Of a DNA stretch of 64,000 nt, positions 30,623-41,422 are shown one piece after another. The notes beneath the pieces are model-generated. The model saw only the letters and a list, made by a program, of their open reading frames with translations. It did not search any database and had not been told where the DNA came from. The stretch's first letter is position 1. The number at the start of each line of letters is the position of its first letter. The stretch spans positions 1 through 64,000 of IMG/VR virus record IMGVR_UViG_3300031688_000009; one strand, written 5' to 3'. This stretch comes from a virus. The position numbers were made by a program, and so were the translations under genes.

Positions 30623-33600
30623 ATGTCAAATCTAAGTTTTACAAATACAGAGATAATTAGAAAACAACTTCTAATTAGAAACCTATCTGACTCTTATGGG
30701 TATAGTGCGACGTTGCCTAAAAATTTTACGGACGGAGACTATTCAGTACAAAATACTAGTAATTTATCAGTTACCCCACAATTAGATGTTGTTGAGGTAG
30801 GGTCGGGAATACAACCTGCGGTGTCGGGGTTAAACATTTACGGACCCGAAGAATACGCATTTCATAGTGTGTCGAGTGTGATTAACGGATTGGGAACTAC
30901 TTTAAATTATTTCGATAGTTTTACTATTAGTTCTAATGTTGGTGGTTTAATTTCGATAGTGAGTGATGGTGCCGAAACCGCTGAGGGGGATAGTACCATG
31001 GTTAGAATTGCGAGAGCGGAACTACAGGGGTTGGTGTTAGAAACTATGGGTGTTAAACTAAAGAGTTCTACGTTGGGTAGAATTAATGTGTTGGAGGCAT
31101 TTAGTAATCCTGATACTGCGATGGGACTATTAACTGGTAGGGAACCACTTATTGAGAGAGATTATCAAATCACGGTGCCGGGTAGTCCAATTACTAGAGC
31201 TGCGGAATACATCGGGAGAGTTTCAGGTGTTGAATTGCCCGTATCATACATACCGGGAGAGTTCTTCGAGAGTAATGTTGAGAAAGGTGGTGTTGAGAAA
31301 TTTATAGATAAGGCAAAAGAACTTACGGGTAAAATCTTAAATTTAGATTTTAGTAGTGGTAAAAAAACATATAGTCAGAAGTTACTACAATATACTTCAG
31401 GAGGACAAAAATCGAGATTATTTAAATCGGTAAATTATAACAAATACCAACCAAACTTTGACTCTTCGACAGACGGAGTGGTCAATAAAGCAATTGGATT
31501 TGTACAAGGACTAATCGGGTTAGACCCACCAGACGGAAAATTCTACATAGGGAGTGATACGGTGGACCCTGGGACGTTATTTACGTTCGACAGTAAGTCT
31601 ACATCGGAAAAGGGATATATGGTCTCAGGACCGTCCCGAATGGTTAAAGAATTTGAGGGTATCACACCTTTAAACACTTACCCTGAAAATGGTAGGAATT
31701 ATTTAAATGGAACTAGTCCGTTGAATGTTGAGACTCAGTTCGTATGGATTGGTGGTTTAGATGAGGTTCGTGGTGAGATTAATGGTGTTGGGGTACAATC
31801 AAATGAGAAGACCTTACCGCCGAATGGTATATTATCTAAGACTCAGGATATCATTGATGATGCTGAGAAACTAACGGGTAATGAAAAACTTAGTCACCCA
31901 GGTCATATTATCAGTAACGTATCACACAAGTACTACGATGGTTACAAAGAAATTTCTAAAGGTAATGCCGTTAGAAATGAGGACGATGAATTTTGTCGTG
32001 TATGGACCAAAGACCACGGGTATGACAGGTTCGGTAGACTAGTAAGACACAAAGGAATACAAACCACAGGGAGAGTAGTTCCGGGGTCTGTAATCTCCGA
32101 CCAAATGAATTTAAATATTGGACCAACTAAAGATGAGAACGGAAAACCGTTAAATTTTGGGTTCGATAAGGATTCGGGAAAAAACAAAACAAAATATATG
32201 TTCTCTATCGAGAACTTAGCATGGGCTGGTTCATCAAAAATTAAAGAGAGACCTTTATGTGAGCAAGGACCTAATGACGGTAGGATTATGTGGTTTCCAC
32301 CATATGACTTAAAATATACGGACGATAATAGGGCGAATTGGACTTCACATACATTTTTGGGGAGACCTGAACCAATATATACGTATAATAACTCTGAGAG
32401 AACAGGGACACTATCATTTAAGGTGGTAGTTGACCACCCTTCGATTTTTAATTTAATTCGTAGAGAAAACTCTAAAAATGTTAGTAATGTTAAGAAACAG
32501 GAATTAATTGATGCGTTTGTTGCTGGGTGTAAAGATTATGATATATATGACTTAGCGACTAAATTTACGACTTTAGATTATAAGGAGTTGGTGTCGTTAG
32601 AACAATTTTTAACTGCAAATACTAGTGGAACTCTTAAGTCAGATACGTCAGATACGACGACGAGTAAGTCTCCGGACGTTGTAAATACTACGATAATAGT
32701 ACCTGAATTTGGTAAACAACCTAAAAAGTTACAACTATATTGGTTTAATGATGTTCCGGGACCTAATAATGCGACTACAGTTATCCCTAATAGTGAGTTT
32801 GAAAATGACTTAGACGAATATCTAAGTTTGTTTACTGGTGGAGACTATCAAGAGAAGGCGTTGAAGATTATTGATTCTGACTTAGATAACGTAATGTGGG
32901 GTGATACGGACATCGCAATTGGGGATGGTTTATCTGAATTTAAATCGAAGTTAGAGAGTATTAAAAACAGTACGGTAGAACTAAAAACATCGGTAACCAA
33001 AACTTTAGCTCAGAATGAGTTGTTTAAGTTTGTAATTACGATTAAAGCTACTACTTCAGAGGTGGCATCCCAATCATATAACAACGCATTGGCGAAAAGA
33101 CGAGCAGAGTCACTTAAAAAATACTTACTCGATGATGGTAAGTACGATGAAAAAAGAATAACAATTGAATCGGTAGAAACTATTGGGGAGAACCCAGACT
33201 TTACAGGTTTTAAATGTAACGAACCACAAGATAATAAAAATGATGGGGTAGACGAAAGAATTTATTCTAAATCGGCAACCTATTGTAGAACCGCTACGGC
33301 AACTATTAGTGTTATTGGGGACCCTACTGAAAAGGAGATTGTTGTTGGTCAGACGATTAAAAATACTGATTACAATAAAAAATTTAGTGAGGTTAGTACT
33401 ACTGATGATTTCAGTCCGATTGACTTACTATTGAAGACAATGCATAGTGAGTGTGATTATTTCAGATTACTGAAAGAGGAAGACCCGATAGTACATGATA
33501 ATTTAATGGATAAGTTAAAGTACTTCCAACCAGCATTTCACTCTACAACCCCTGAAGGGTTAAATAAGAGATTAACGTTTCTACAACAATGTTTAAGACC

Positions 33601-35161
33601 CGGTGAAACGATTAAGGTATATGATGAAGGTGGTGAGGAGGTACCAGGGATTTCATCAAATACGTCATTTGGTAAACCGCCAATATCGGTATTAAGAATT
33701 GGGGATTTTTACCATAGTAAAATAGTAATTGATAATGTAAATATATCATATGACGAAAACTTAATGGATATGAATCCGGAAGGTATTGGAATGCAACCTA
33801 TGATTGCTTCGGTTAATATGGGTATAAAATTTATTGGAGGACAAGGCATTTCAAATGTAATCGATGAGTTACAAAATGCGTTATCGTTTAATTATTATGC
33901 AAATACTGAGGTGTATGATGACATGGCAACCAAAACTGAAGGTGGAAGGGATAGTGAGAAAATGGATAAATTGGCTAAGAGTATTAATAAAAATATTACG
34001 GATTCGTTTGTTGAAACACTTAACGACCCTGAAGTATCTAAAGATGAGGACCAGTTCTGGGGTAATCTTGTGGGTGATGAGGACAGTGACTTAATTCAGT
34101 ATAACCAATTTTATAATGAATTTGCTGAGGATGTTAATTCATATGTTAATACATTAACTAATGAGGTTGAGACCTTATATGATACTCACGGATATACTGC
34201 GGTCTCTACGGTTCTTAACCCTAACGGTAAATTTTGGACTAAAACCATCGTAAGCGTTTCACCATCGGATGAGGTGGAGATTCCATTTATGGGTAGGACG
34301 ACCGACGACTATAATGTATTATATACCAACCTAATGAAGAAGGTATTGGAGTATGTTGATTTTGTTGAGGATGAGGACTTTTATCATATGTCGTTAAATC
34401 CGATATATGTTAGTATTAGAAATAAAGGTTTCAATTTTAATGATAAGAGAAAGGAAGAATTACAATCGATATTATATGATTTCACAGGTAAGGTTGATGA
34501 ATATTTTAAAGACTTCGGTTCGAGTTTAAATGATATCGTTGAAAAAGTAAGAGAGAGTCAAACGAAATTACAAAAATCATTGGACATCTTAAATATTATT
34601 TTAGGGAGTGAGATTGATGGTTATATTAAGGGAATCCCTAAGGAGACTACGGTTAAATATTTAAATAACTTGACGGTAAATAATGGTGACTTAGGTGGTG
34701 ATGTTAAAAAGGTATTGAATAGTCTTAGTGAATATAACGAGTTTATGTTAGGGGGGTTTGAAGATAACGTTACATTTAAGGATGTGTCGGAAAACTATAA
34801 TGAATCGGTGGAATTTTTCTACCTTAATATGGTTCCAAAATTCCTAATTGACGATATCTTTGACATTAACATTGAAATACTGAATAATCCGGAATATAAA
34901 GATTTTAATCAGGATTTAGTTCGTAAAATTTGTGATGAATTGGAAATTATGATTACGGATGAGATAGAGTTTGAGACGCCGTTTATGGTGTGGGATAAAC
35001 TTGGACCTACGACCGTTATTTATGATTATAAAATGACTGAAACGACCGACCCGGGGAATGCAACTAAAATTGAGGACTTCTACAATGCGAATTCGAATCC
35101 TCAGAATGAGTTGTCTGACTTTTCATGGGTGAAGGTAAATACAAACCACACTAACAACTAA
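30623..35161 (+). CDS. Giant hub/tail-initiator protein with OmpA-like segment
   Basis: 1512 residues. A central domain (about residues 500-620) contains GRIMWFPPYDLKYTDDN, then ending in RTGTLSFKVVVDHPS, resembling the tube-adaptor domains of contractile injection systems that join tube and baseplate. Residues about 790-890 look like an OmpA-type peptidoglycan-binding domain: FKFVITIKATTSEVASQSYN then NALAKRRAESLKKYLL. The second half is mostly helical with acidic stretches. The start codon is 25 nt after the tape-measure stop, preceded by a near-match TATTTAA. The position suggests gp48/gp54-type initiator function, with extra domains. Confidence 0.6.
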   Translation: MSNLSFTNTEIIRKQLLIRNLSDSYGYSATLPKNFTDGDYSVQNTSNLSVTPQLDVVEVGSGIQPAVSGLNIYGPEEYAFHSVSSVINGLGTTLNYFDSFTISSNVGGLISIVSDGAETAEGDSTMVRIARAELQGLVLETMGVKLKSSTLGRINVLEAFSNPDTAMGLLTGREPLIERDYQITVPGSPITRAAEYIGRVSGVELPVSYIPGEFFESNVEKGGVEKFIDKAKELTGKILNLDFSSGKKTYSQKLLQYTSGGQKSRLFKSVNYNKYQPNFDSSTDGVVNKAIGFVQGLIGLDPPDGKFYIGSDTVDPGTLFTFDSKSTSEKGYMVSGPSRMVKEFEGITPLNTYPENGRNYLNGTSPLNVETQFVWIGGLDEVRGEINGVGVQSNEKTLPPNGILSKTQDIIDDAEKLTGNEKLSHPGHIISNVSHKYYDGYKEISKGNAVRNEDDEFCRVWTKDHGYDRFGRLVRHKGIQTTGRVVPGSVISDQMNLNIGPTKDENGKPLNFGFDKDSGKNKTKYMFSIENLAWAGSSKIKERPLCEQGPNDGRIMWFPPYDLKYTDDNRANWTSHTFLGRPEPIYTYNNSERTGTLSFKVVVDHPSIFNLIRRENSKNVSNVKKQELIDAFVAGCKDYDIYDLATKFTTLDYKELVSLEQFLTANTSGTLKSDTSDTTTSKSPDVVNTTIIVPEFGKQPKKLQLYWFNDVPGPNNATTVIPNSEFENDLDEYLSLFTGGDYQEKALKIIDSDLDNVMWGDTDIAIGDGLSEFKSKLESIKNSTVELKTSVTKTLAQNELFKFVITIKATTSEVASQSYNNALAKRRAESLKKYLLDDGKYDEKRITIESVETIGENPDFTGFKCNEPQDNKNDGVDERIYSKSATYCRTATATISVIGDPTEKEIVVGQTIKNTDYNKKFSEVSTTDDFSPIDLLLKTMHSECDYFRLLKEEDPIVHDNLMDKLKYFQPAFHSTTPEGLNKRLTFLQQCLRPGETIKVYDEGGEEVPGISSNTSFGKPPISVLRIGDFYHSKIVIDNVNISYDENLMDMNPEGIGMQPMIASVNMGIKFIGGQGISNVIDELQNALSFNYYANTEVYDDMATKTEGGRDSEKMDKLAKSINKNITDSFVETLNDPEVSKDEDQFWGNLVGDEDSDLIQYNQFYNEFAEDVNSYVNTLTNEVETLYDTHGYTAVSTVLNPNGKFWTKTIVSVSPSDEVEIPFMGRTTDDYNVLYTNLMKKVLEYVDFVEDEDFYHMSLNPIYVSIRNKGFNFNDKRKEELQSILYDFTGKVDEYFKDFGSSLNDIVEKVRESQTKLQKSLDILNIILGSEIDGYIKGIPKETTVKYLNNLTVNNGDLGGDVKKVLNSLSEYNEFMLGGFEDNVTFKDVSENYNESVEFFYLNMVPKFLIDDIFDINIEILNNPEYKDFNQDLVRKICDELEIMITDEIEFETPFMVWDKLGPTTVIYDYKMTETTDPGNATKIEDFYNANSNPQNELSDFSWVKVNTNHTNN

Positions 35162-35165
35162 GAAT

Positions 35166-35483
35166 ATGCAATACTACGATAGATATAGTGATTTAAATGA
35201 AAATGGGGAACATAAGATAGTTCCTGGCATTGTTCTTACGAAAAAGAGTAGTGATATTGTCGTGAAATATAAAAGAAATGTTTCAAGATTAGATAAATTC
35301 TCTCAACAATATTATGGGACACCATTCTTTGGATGGTTGATATTACAGGCGAACCCACAAATTGGTGGGTTAGAGTGGAATATTCCTGATGGTTCGACTA
35401 TAATTGTACCATTCCCTCTTATGTCAACACTTGAGGAATATAAATCTAAAGTGGACGATTATCATTACTATTATGGCAGATAA
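35166..35483 (+). CDS. LysM/gp53-like baseplate protein
   Basis: 105 residues. NVSRLDKFSQQYYGTPFFGW, then LILQANPQIGGLEWNIPDGSTIIVP, is the LysM pattern (helix after a D-x-IS-like turn, YYG, WWxIxxAN, then G-x-x-IxIP). In T4 the baseplate wedge protein gp53 carries such a LysM-like fold, and LysM adaptors occur in other contractile systems. The protein is nearly all one domain with a short N-terminal extension (MQYYDRYSDLNENGEHKIVP). The gene starts 4 nt after the previous stop and overlaps the next start by 11 nt, indicating coupled translation within the hub operon. Confidence 0.75.
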   Translation: MQYYDRYSDLNENGEHKIVPGIVLTKKSSDIVVKYKRNVSRLDKFSQQYYGTPFFGWLILQANPQIGGLEWNIPDGSTIIVPFPLMSTLEEYKSKVDDYHYYYGR

Positions 35484-38400
35484 CATATCAAACAAAAAAG
35501 GACAAACAATACACGTTCAAACAGAGGAGGGAAATTTAGTCGTTATCGACCCAAATAAGACTGACTCAGTTGATGGGGTAACCTCTGACAGGTATGTCTC
35601 ACAAGAGGACCTTATTTATTTTGTTAATTTAGAGGCGGATGTATCCCCTCGAAGTGTTTTAGATTTAGGGGCAACAATTAACCCTAACAGGAAAACAGTA
35701 GCGTCGGGAACGGTAAATTATTTAGGACCCAATAACGGTAAGTCTATGGATACTAGATGGACTGAAGATTTTACGCAGTCAACTAGTAATAATAATGTTG
35801 ACGGACCTGTCAATACTAAAACGGTTATTAATGAGTCTGACACCCCAAATTCTGTGGGTTATGAGAACTATGATTATAAATTAGATAACGTATATAATAC
35901 ACAACTTTTAGGGATTAAGGATGTTCAGATAAAAACGCAACCAGATAATTTAAAAACTTCAGTCATAACAATTAGGATGGTTGACATTAGAGGTAAGGCA
36001 CTTTTTGAAAAGGGACCGGCATCAATATATTCGACGTTTTTTCATTTACCGTATCCGATATTTACATTAACAGTTAAAGGGTTTTATGGTGAGGCGGTAA
36101 CCTATAGTCTGATTTTGTCTAATGCGGTTAAAGTACAATTTGAAACGGATGGTGATTATTATATTACGGCTACGTTTATGGCGACTAACCAAAAACTATT
36201 AAACGATATTAGATTATCAGACGCGATAGTGGCCCCATACCTATATGAAAAAAAGACAATTAGGGAAGGTAATGACGGAGCTCTAAGTGTTTGTAAAAAC
36301 ACTATGGGGTACGATATATTACAGACTATTTACTCGGAATATGTGAGTGATGGGTTGGTGAGTCCGATACTGGCCGAAAAGCCGATGACAATACCACACC
36401 TAATGGAGTATGTAAACCAATTGGATATAAAATTAGAAAATAATTTATTCGCGGAGAAAGACATTTCTTTTTTCTCTGAGATTACTAAATATGGTCACCT
36501 ACTAAAGACCTTAAGTACTGCGGTTACGGAGTGGTTTAGGACATATACTAACGTAGGGAATCCAGTGCCAATTCTTGGTACAAACGATAGTTACGTAATT
36601 TTCAAAAAAGAATATTTAGACGGTATCGATAGGAAAGATAAAGTTGATGTATTGACAGGAGACCGTAACGACACCCTTAAAACTATTTTTGATGGGTTCA
36701 AAAAGAAATTAGGGGAAGTTAAATATTTTGGAAAGGGTCCGAATACGATAACATTAGAAAACGGAACTAAAGGTAAATCTAAATCGGGGGATGAAATAAG
36801 TTTTAACCCGCCAAATCTTTCTAATTTAATTTTCAACGATTTCTATTTTGGTAATGAGAAGAAACGACAAATGCAGATTTATCAATTTGAGGGTAAAGTG
36901 GAGAAATTACTTGAAGAGTATAATTCAGAATTTAGTAGTATAAAAGATAAGGTACAGTCGATTTTAGAGAAAACACAGGAAGAGACGTTAGGGTTTAAAC
37001 CGACATTAAAGAATGTGATGGGAATTATTTTAGCAAACACGGAATGTTTTTTAAGGGTAATGGATGAGACTCATAGGTTAGCGTATAGTCAGAGGACTGA
37101 TAAGTCGAGAATTAATACGGTTAAGTCAATACCTGAAAACCCTGATAATGTAAACGATAATGTATATCCATTCCCGACAGTATATGGGAAAAACAAAAAG
37201 GGGGTTACCGAACAAGTATACCCAGGGGACCCTAAGATTAAGCATCTTACTAAAGGTGCTGACTTGACGGTTTGGCCTGAGGTTAAATTAGTCAATGAAT
37301 ACTTAGAGGTCTTGTTGGAGATTAACGATAATTCTGCAGGTGAATTATGTACCTCGGCGATTGAGGAGTTGGTAGGTACCAACTTAAAGGAAGATAAAAA
37401 CATAAACATTTTCTCATCTGATGTAACACTTAATGATTCGATTTATTCGGATGCTGAGTTTACTAAGATAACGTATGGGATTTATAATAGAATAATATAT
37501 TCGGTATTTGGGACTGGGTTTTCAATAGATACGATTAAGTCGTTAGCTAAGGAAGACGCTAAGAACGTAACGAAAATAATAAATAGGTTGAATAGTGGTC
37601 GAAAATTATTCACTAATGAGACGACTTTCTTTAGTCAGTTATTTAATGAAAATTTCTTACAAAAGGATACCTCACTTATTGAGGAAGCGAAGGAAAATAG
37701 ATTGACTAAGTCATCAGAAAAAACTTTGGAGGACGAGAACTCGTTTAGAGTTATAAGTGATGGGGGTTCGGGTAAATCAATCGAAGACGGAGATAAGGTT
37801 TTCAAAAAAGAATTTAAAAGTTACGTTACGAACGGATTTGAACCATACCCTTTCACTGATAGTGATTGGGTTAGTAATAATTTGGAGTATGGTAACAATG
37901 TTTTTAATAGGTCTAAGAGTTACGAGTTTAATACTGACTATAATTATCCAACATCTACGGGTGGTGAAGATGAGATTAGTTTAATAACTTACTACGACCC
38001 ATTACTAACCCCAGGGTTTGTTACTACGGATAACTTAATCGCGAGAGCGTATTGGTTATTACAAACACAAAAAACGAAATCACTATTGGATGTTTATTCT
38101 GATGAAGGAGTTAAAGAAAATTACTTTGCGAGGTTTTTAGGTGGGGATATTAAGGAAATTTCGAAACTACAAATGTTAAAGTGGGGTTCGGCGTGGTATA
38201 GGTATACTCAGAATAAAATTGATGGGGTGGACATTATGAGTGAGATATGGAAAGATTTAGATATCTCACAATACAACGGTCTTGGTCTATCGATTAGTGG
38301 GGATGACAATACATTTGTGTTTGATAAAAACGCGAATCGTTTCGATGTTGGATTCTACCCGGAACTTAACGCTAAGATTTTAAGTGGTCTGTTAGGTGAG

Positions 38401-41181
38401 GAAATTGAAGTGTCTGACTTACAGGGGTTAATTGATAGTGGGTCCCTTATTATTAAAAAGGGTGCTCCGATTAAGATAATTCCTGACGTGATTGACGATA
38501 CTACCGTTTTTAGATATATCTCTCCGTGGAAATCATATTTCACTGGAAGGGACGATAACGGGGATTTCATGTATGTTAATTTACCCTCATTTGTTGAGCA
38601 CTTAACGGATAAAATTGATACGATTAAAGAGGATGAGGTCCACTTGATTATCAACGCATCGATTAATCAGTCGTGGGATGATAGTATTAATGTTGTTAGG
38701 ATGAGTAGTCTTGAATGGAACAACCCTTCGATGATACCGTCATCGGATAAGTTCATATTTGATAAGGATGGGGAATTTACGGGTGAATCTATTGAGTCAC
38801 TAAGTTCGCTATTTAGTTATCAATCATTGGAGAAATTTAAAGATATGTTTTTAGACTTTTCTAGGTCTAAGGATGAAATTGTGGTGGGGGAAATAGTTGC
38901 GGAGGACCTATACGGGAACCTAATAAGTGTTGAAAATGTAGGGTACTCAAGTGATAACGGAGAAAGTATAAAGGATATTGGTTTAGATGTAACTGAAATG
39001 GTTTCGTTTGATAAGTCAATTAATGTTGAGTATTCGATTATATCGTCATTAACTAATACTAATATTAGTAGTGGAATAAAGACAGACCCATATGTGGGGA
39101 TAGATTATACCCTGTTTGATGTGATTAACGGACCACTTTCCAACGGTAGTGTTAACATTAAAAGAAGGTTTTTCTTCGAGTTAATGGATATAGACGCTAG
39201 TGAGGATAACATGATAAAATACAAGGGTATCGTGTCGGTTTTTGCTCAGTGGGTAAAAGATTTAGATGTATCGACAATCGACGGAGATACGTTCAAGTCG
39301 TACCTAACCAGTACCGTAATGTTAGGTGTTGTGGATAAGTTAGATACCTATACCGAAACTATGTTTACATACCTTAAGGGTAGTGTTGTGATTGATGGGG
39401 AGACTGAGGAAATAGCAAAAACAAATAAGTCCTTAGGGGATAATTATGACGTACATAATTCTATCTATAGGTCATTGAAAAATATAAACGACGCTTGGAT
39501 TGGTGGTCGTATGAGTTGGAAGAAAACTAACTTAGCGAAATTATTCAAATATCTTAATTATCATAACGAACCGATAGGAGATGATTTTATAATGGACGTC
39601 AGGATAATCAAAGACCATTTTGAGTCAATGAAAAAGGGTAAGAGTATCGGTAGTTTCATTTCTATGTTACTGAAAGGTAATTCACTATCGGAACCGATTT
39701 CTATGGGGGCTAGTACGAATTACTTTGGTAATTTAGTGAGTAGTGACGATAAGATTAAAGACGCGGGTAAAGTAGCTGAGAGTATCTTTGGTGTTCACAC
39801 TAAAGTTAAGTCCAACTCACTACCTGGGTTCGTAGTTTATTTTAGGTCACACTCTTCTGAGTATCTAAAGATTAAGAAGTCCAATTTTGGGTATCGTGAT
39901 GATGGTGTGGATTTAGCGTCAGGTAAGAAAAATGCATTATCAAGTCAGGTACTGACGAAGAAGAGGATTACTGAGGGTAATCGAGGTATTAGTTTCAACG
40001 TCGACTTTGGGGTTCAAAATCAAAATATGTTTACCGATTTTTCGATACAATCACATGATGGTGCGAAGTCGGGTGAGGAGTTAATCGTGGTTGAAAATTT
40101 AGCAAACCAAAATAATGGGGCGTCTACGACTACTATCGCAACTAACTTAATGGAGTTGATGAAGACTAGGGTTTACTCGTGTACCATTAAATCTATGGGT
40201 AATGTAATGATACAACCTTTTATGTATTTTAATTTGAGATTCATACCGATTTACTCTGGGTCTTATATTATATTGTCAGTTGAACATTCAATGTCTCCGG
40301 ACACTGGTATGGTAACGACTTTTACAGGGGTTAGAATATCGGAGGTTGGATTAGGTAGTCTTAATAACGCGATGGTTAAGGCTAATGTGTCCTTATTAGA
40401 AAGTTTAATTAAGAAGTTAAATAATAAGGTACAAACCCTTAAATCCGCTAAGGACCTACCACAATACTCTGGTGATACGAACGAACAAGGAGGGGTTAAC
40501 GAGGCGATTACTAAACAAGGTAATTGTAAACTATCGAGTCGATGGAAAGAACTTGAGTTATACCAAATTAAGAACACGTCGACGACTAAGTCAAATAAAG
40601 AAATGGTTGACTATTCGATATTAGCGGTCCAAGGGTTAGATTTAACTAATGAGGGAAAAGAAAACTTAGCGAGATACGTATTCTCTGTTGTTAAAAGAGA
40701 GCAGGGTAGGGGTAACGGAGCTAGATTCTATCATGATAATCCATTTGGTTATCACGTAGATAATGGGAGTACACAAGCATTTAAGAAAAATGTTAAGGGG
40801 TATTTTTGTCCTATGGTTAGTGATGGGTATAAAAGGGCTACGGCGTTATTCCACAACCCAAATACGGAGAGTGTTGATATTGGAATCCCGAGAGCATTAA
40901 ACTCTTTTGCGATTGATATGAAATCTAGAGGTGAGAACTTTTTTAATGACAGTTCATTTTGGGATACTGACAATGCTGGTTCCGAGACATACTTAGCGTC
41001 TTTATGGGCGTTCAGATGGAACACGTCATACAAAGCAATTAAAAGTGGGGGTCGTAAAGGGGTGTTAATCACCGACTTCACAAATGGAGAGGTTAAATAC
41101 AAGGGAGGTAAAACTAAAAAGTACCAAAGTAGTATAAAAAGTTTTAAATCGTTCATGGGAATCTTTAATAGATTAAAATAA
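35473..41181 (+). CDS. Giant baseplate hub protein with C-terminal cell-wall-hydrolase-like domain
   Basis: 1902 residues from ATG 35473 (MADNISNKKGQTIHVQTEEG). An upstream in-frame start at 35404 lies inside the LysM-like gene and is rejected. Residues about 110-240 are hub-like (SVITIRMVDIRGKALFEKGP and FTLTVKGFYGEAVTYSLILS). Residues about 1440-1620 resemble tail hub/spike domains, with VYSCTIKSMGNVMIQPFMYF and ending SVEHSMSPDTGMVTTFTGVR. The last ~190 residues form a separate helical domain: ENLARYVFSVVKREQGRGNG, DNPFGYHV, and FNDSSFWDTDNAGSETYLAS. The Glu in VVKREQG and the NPFGY segment recall lysozyme/glucosaminidase-type folds. Together this could combine the roles of T4 gp27 and gp5. 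Confidence 0.6.
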   Translation: MADNISNKKGQTIHVQTEEGNLVVIDPNKTDSVDGVTSDRYVSQEDLIYFVNLEADVSPRSVLDLGATINPNRKTVASGTVNYLGPNNGKSMDTRWTEDFTQSTSNNNVDGPVNTKTVINESDTPNSVGYENYDYKLDNVYNTQLLGIKDVQIKTQPDNLKTSVITIRMVDIRGKALFEKGPASIYSTFFHLPYPIFTLTVKGFYGEAVTYSLILSNAVKVQFETDGDYYITATFMATNQKLLNDIRLSDAIVAPYLYEKKTIREGNDGALSVCKNTMGYDILQTIYSEYVSDGLVSPILAEKPMTIPHLMEYVNQLDIKLENNLFAEKDISFFSEITKYGHLLKTLSTAVTEWFRTYTNVGNPVPILGTNDSYVIFKKEYLDGIDRKDKVDVLTGDRNDTLKTIFDGFKKKLGEVKYFGKGPNTITLENGTKGKSKSGDEISFNPPNLSNLIFNDFYFGNEKKRQMQIYQFEGKVEKLLEEYNSEFSSIKDKVQSILEKTQEETLGFKPTLKNVMGIILANTECFLRVMDETHRLAYSQRTDKSRINTVKSIPENPDNVNDNVYPFPTVYGKNKKGVTEQVYPGDPKIKHLTKGADLTVWPEVKLVNEYLEVLLEINDNSAGELCTSAIEELVGTNLKEDKNINIFSSDVTLNDSIYSDAEFTKITYGIYNRIIYSVFGTGFSIDTIKSLAKEDAKNVTKIINRLNSGRKLFTNETTFFSQLFNENFLQKDTSLIEEAKENRLTKSSEKTLEDENSFRVISDGGSGKSIEDGDKVFKKEFKSYVTNGFEPYPFTDSDWVSNNLEYGNNVFNRSKSYEFNTDYNYPTSTGGEDEISLITYYDPLLTPGFVTTDNLIARAYWLLQTQKTKSLLDVYSDEGVKENYFARFLGGDIKEISKLQMLKWGSAWYRYTQNKIDGVDIMSEIWKDLDISQYNGLGLSISGDDNTFVFDKNANRFDVGFYPELNAKILSGLLGEEIEVSDLQGLIDSGSLIIKKGAPIKIIPDVIDDTTVFRYISPWKSYFTGRDDNGDFMYVNLPSFVEHLTDKIDTIKEDEVHLIINASINQSWDDSINVVRMSSLEWNNPSMIPSSDKFIFDKDGEFTGESIESLSSLFSYQSLEKFKDMFLDFSRSKDEIVVGEIVAEDLYGNLISVENVGYSSDNGESIKDIGLDVTEMVSFDKSINVEYSIISSLTNTNISSGIKTDPYVGIDYTLFDVINGPLSNGSVNIKRRFFFELMDIDASEDNMIKYKGIVSVFAQWVKDLDVSTIDGDTFKSYLTSTVMLGVVDKLDTYTETMFTYLKGSVVIDGETEEIAKTNKSLGDNYDVHNSIYRSLKNINDAWIGGRMSWKKTNLAKLFKYLNYHNEPIGDDFIMDVRIIKDHFESMKKGKSIGSFISMLLKGNSLSEPISMGASTNYFGNLVSSDDKIKDAGKVAESIFGVHTKVKSNSLPGFVVYFRSHSSEYLKIKKSNFGYRDDGVDLASGKKNALSSQVLTKKRITEGNRGISFNVDFGVQNQNMFTDFSIQSHDGAKSGEELIVVENLANQNNGASTTTIATNLMELMKTRVYSCTIKSMGNVMIQPFMYFNLRFIPIYSGSYIILSVEHSMSPDTGMVTTFTGVRISEVGLGSLNNAMVKANVSLLESLIKKLNNKVQTLKSAKDLPQYSGDTNEQGGVNEAITKQGNCKLSSRWKELELYQIKNTSTTKSNKEMVDYSILAVQGLDLTNEGKENLARYVFSVVKREQGRGNGARFYHDNPFGYHVDNGSTQAFKKNVKGYFCPMVSDGYKRATALFHNPNTESVDIGIPRALNSFAIDMKSRGENFFNDSSFWDTDNAGSETYLASLWAFRWNTSYKAIKSGGRKGVLITDFTNGEVKYKGGKTKKYQSSIKSFKSFMGIFNRLK

Positions 41182-41203
41182 CTAACATTTCATTGTTAGA
41201 CTA

Positions 41204-41210
41204 TATTTAT
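41204..41210 (+). promoter_or_regulatory. Late-promoter-like TATTTAT box
   Basis: GACTATATTTATATGTA ends 14 nt before the ATG at 41225, the spacing seen most often in the window. Confidence 0.65.
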
Positions 41211-41224
41211 ATGTAAACCAAGTT

Positions 41225-41422
41225 ATGGAAAATAATAAATTACAAAACGCGTTAAATCAGTTTTTAGGTAAGAATGTTGTCGTAGAAGACAAAGGGGAAT
41301 ACCAAGAAGTATGTGACCTACAAACTGGTGATTGTTATACGATAAGGACTAAAGACGGTCTAATCGAAAGATTAGATAAGAAGTTCGTAACGGAAGACGG
41401 AAGAACATTATTAAGAGGTTAA
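41225..41422 (+). CDS. Small hypothetical protein, 65 residues
   Basis: A short charged protein: helix (MENNKLQNALNQFLGKN) followed by a small beta domain with VVEDKGEYQEVCDLQTGDCY and LIERLDKKFVTEDGRTLLRG. The two Cys (VCDLQTGDC) could pair or bind metal. No family was recognised. It is preceded by a late-type box at 14 nt and followed after 11 nt by the acidic head-type protein gene, so it opens a three-gene late unit. The good upstream signal is the main reason to accept so short a frame. Confidence 0.65.
   Translation: MENNKLQNALNQFLGKNVVVEDKGEYQEVCDLQTGDCYTIRTKDGLIERLDKKFVTEDGRTLLRG

Noticed and set aside
35404-35472. Longer start of the giant hub-like gene
   Set aside because: It lies inside the LysM-like gene; ATG 35473 overlaps the stop by only 11 nt and gives a normal N-terminus.
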